From assembly GCA_963775245.1 (NCBI GenBank), contig CAVZID010000023.1:89611-153610 (forward strand): a DNA stretch of 64,000 nucleotides, read 5' to 3'. Positions 62,653 through 64,000 of this stretch are shown piece after piece (the stretch's first letter is position 1; each line of letters opens with the position of its first letter). The notes under the pieces were generated by a model. The model was not told where the DNA came from. It was given only the letters and a program-made list of their open reading frames with translations, and ran no database searches. The translations under genes were made by a program, and so were the position numbers. The DNA comes from CAVSWT01 sp963775245. Lineage in GTDB: Bacteria; Bacteroidota; Ignavibacteria; Ignavibacteriales; Ignavibacteriaceae.

Positions 62653-62670
62653 ATGTTTCTCCTTATAAAC

Positions 62671-63285
62671 CTATAAACCAAAAAACAATTTAATTCCTAA
62701 CAGCACCTGGTTAATCGCCACAGCACCAAGTATCAATCCCATTACCCTGCTAACTACACTTGCGCCGGAATCGCCAATAAGCCGATGTATATATGAAGCT
62801 ATCATCAGCATTATAAGTGTAAACACTAAAACCAATAACATGATTAACGCCATATATATTTGGTAAAAAATGTTAAAGCGATGATTATCAGTTAGTAAAA
62901 CAATTGCAAGTATAGCCCCAGGCCCTGCAATAGATGGGATGGCGACAGGAAATATTGCAGTATCCCTGCCGCTTTTTATAATCTTTATTTCATTTTCAGG
63001 CTTGCTTTCTCCGAAAATCATTGAAAGCGAAAAGAGAAATAAAACTATACCTCCTGCAACCTGGAATGCCGATAGCGGAATGCCCATCTCTTCCAATAAA
63101 AACTGGCCCGCAACCAGGAAAAAAAGAAGTATGCAAGCTGCAATCAGCACCGCCTGCACTGCAATTTTTTTCTTATCTCTTTCAGGATGTCGTTGAGTTG
63201 CAGCAATGAATACTGGTACTGATCCAATTGGATCAATTACTGCCCAAAGAAGTACGAAAGAACTTATCATTTCATTGAAGTGCAT
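62671..63285 (-). CDS. MarC-family inner-membrane protein (UPF0056)
   Basis: A 204-residue integral membrane protein with six helices. The family motif IDPIGSVPVFIAATQRHPERDKKKIA follows the first helix, and GGIVLFLFSLSMIFGE, PVAIPSIAGPGAILAIVLL and the C-terminal RVMGLILGAVAINQVLLGIK are all typical. Function is unknown despite the historical link to multiple antibiotic resistance. It overlaps the end of the DsbA-like gene by 14 nt, so the two are cotranscribed. Confidence 0.93.
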   Translation of the reverse strand: MHFNEMISSFVLLWAVIDPIGSVPVFIAATQRHPERDKKKIAVQAVLIAACILLFFLVAGQFLLEEMGIPLSAFQVAGGIVLFLFSLSMIFGESKPENEIKIIKSGRDTAIFPVAIPSIAGPGAILAIVLLTDNHRFNIFYQIYMALIMLLVLVFTLIMLMIASYIHRLIGDSGASVVSRVMGLILGAVAINQVLLGIKLFFGL

Positions 63286-64000
63286 ATTCTTTCTTTTCTT
63301 TTTTCAGTTCTTCTTTAACAACGGCTTTAATAAAGTCAGGCCTATACCAATATTTTACCTGCCTGCCGTTGATGTACAAATAAGGAGTCCCTTGTATATC
63401 AACAGCAGCTCCTGCTTCAATGTTATTCTTTACTCTTTGTATAACATCTTTTGAATCCATACGTTCGCTGAATTTAGTCTTATCCCATCCGTGTTTTGCA
63501 GCAAGGTCTAGCAAAAAATCACGGTTAATTTCTTTTTGATCTTTAAATAGTGAATCATAATAGCTCCAAAAGTCGCCTTCTTCCTGTGCACAAATACCGG
63601 CACATGCAGCCAGTCCGGAATGTTCATGAAGCTTACGTTTCATATAATGATTTATCGATTGATCCAGAGGGTAATTCATAAAATAAAGTTTAGCTTCTTT
63701 TCCAATTTCGGGCCATATAGTTTTCATGCTGTCATATAATTCTTTGCACGCGGGGCATTCAAAATCGGCAAACTCAACAATGGTTACACCTGAGTTAGTG
63801 TCACCCTTAACCGGTGCTTTTGGGTCAACTGGAATTTTTACTTTTGGTTGTTTAAAATGTTCTTCAAGTGCATCTGCCATAATAAATGGTTTCTCTGCTT
63901 CCTTTAATTCAGGAATACTTTTTTCATATTGTTTTATTCCAACAAAACCAATACTGAACATCCATAAAAAAGTGATGCTGTATAAAATGGGTTTGGGAGA
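63272..64000 (-). CDS. DsbA/thioredoxin-fold protein, N-terminus beyond the window
   Basis: Thiol-disulfide oxidoreductase-like. A CxxC motif lies in FADFECPACKELYDS, with a cis-Pro in IQGTPYLYINGRQVKYW, as in DsbA/DsbG-type (Thioredoxin_4) proteins. The frame stays open to the right edge and reads ILYSITFLWMFSIGFVGIKQ upstream of ATG 63961, a membrane helix. The gene therefore probably starts outside the window and may be the C-terminal half of a VKOR-DsbA fusion or a membrane-anchored DsbA. MarC overlaps its end. Confidence 0.83.
   Translation of the reverse strand, partial: SPKPILYSITFLWMFSIGFVGIKQYEKSIPELKEAEKPFIMADALEEHFKQPKVKIPVDPKAPVKGDTNSGVTIVEFADFECPACKELYDSMKTIWPEIGKEAKLYFMNYPLDQSINHYMKRKLHEHSGLAACAGICAQEEGDFWSYYDSLFKDQKEINRDFLLDLAAKHGWDKTKFSERMDSKDVIQRVKNNIEAGAAVDIQGTPYLYINGRQVKYWYRPDFIKAVVKEELKKEKKEYALQ

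Noticed and set aside
1..64000. CRISPR array, tRNA, rRNA or prophage
   Set aside because: I saw no regular 24-40 nt repeat-spacer series, no cloverleaf or GTTCRA-type T-arm in context, and no capsid, terminase or integrase reading frame. A tRNA scanner run would settle the tRNA question.

Overview
The window is A+T-rich bacterial chromosome and most likely comes from the phylum Ignavibacteriota (Ignavibacteriales or a close relative in the Bacteroidota/Chlorobiota group). The main support is three predicted secreted proteins that end in the T9SS type A sorting domain with a YPNPFNP core, a PorV/PorQ-family barrel, a lipoprotein family I associate with Ignavibacteria, and many signal peptides. 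I found no tRNA, rRNA, CRISPR array, prophage or transposase gene.

Layout. 0-3.5 kb: DNA-repair block (recJ end, yebC, ruvC, ruvA). A 23S-intervening-sequence-protein (IVP) gene with 34-nt imperfect terminal inverted repeats is wedged between ruvC and ruvA, followed by a decayed VapBC pair. 3.5-9.3 kb: FAH-family hydrolase, a secreted protein of unknown function, and an rpiB-tal-pgi sugar-phosphate operon in which tal and pgi overlap out of frame. 9.3-14.9 kb: minus-strand operon that looks like a chaperone-usher pilus: three DUF4402-type subunits, a PapD-like chaperone and an usher-like porin. The first subunit is followed by an intrinsic terminator, and its leader carries a 12-bp inverted repeat. 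15-27.9 kb: aldo/keto reductase, EamA transporter, Xaa-Pro peptidase, a large DUF2723 membrane protein, a frameshifted GT9 glycosyltransferase, a HiPIP lipoprotein, a LOG-family protein, a PorV-like barrel and a DUF4097 protein. 28.1-33.4 kb: a run of three damaged genes, including a heavily decayed T9SS cargo gene. 33.4-47.4 kb: YceI, an iron-permease-like protein, isochorismatase family, zwf, sodC, a Rieske-AIF oxidoreductase, an MBL-type RNA-processing nuclease, DUF1579, VOC, GNAT and a frameshifted glgP. 47.4-64 kb: SDR, ada, pepF, an AKR remnant, zinc-ribbon proteins, frameshifted DinB, a DUF134/NifX/TrmO operon next to a metal permease, Gfo/Idh/MocA, cupin, a yeast-type cytosine deaminase, two T9SS cargo proteins, MarC and a DsbA-like protein cut by the window edge.

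How the genes work together. rpiB, tal, pgi and zwf cover much of the pentose phosphate pathway, and glgP supplies glucose-1-phosphate from glycogen. SodC, HiPIP, Rieske-AIF and YceI suggest exposure to oxygen or redox stress. T9SS cargo and the pilus-like operon represent two separate surface-display routes.

Two themes run through the window. First, small palindromic repeats: five copies of a 33-35 nt palindrome with compensatory changes, always just past a stop codon; a REPIN-like doublet; a palindrome inserted in frame inside a sorting domain; and A/T-rich hairpins resembling the ends of the IVP element. Second, many reading frames carry a single lesion. Most indels are one extra base, so assembly error must be separated from real pseudogenization before any loss of function is concluded.
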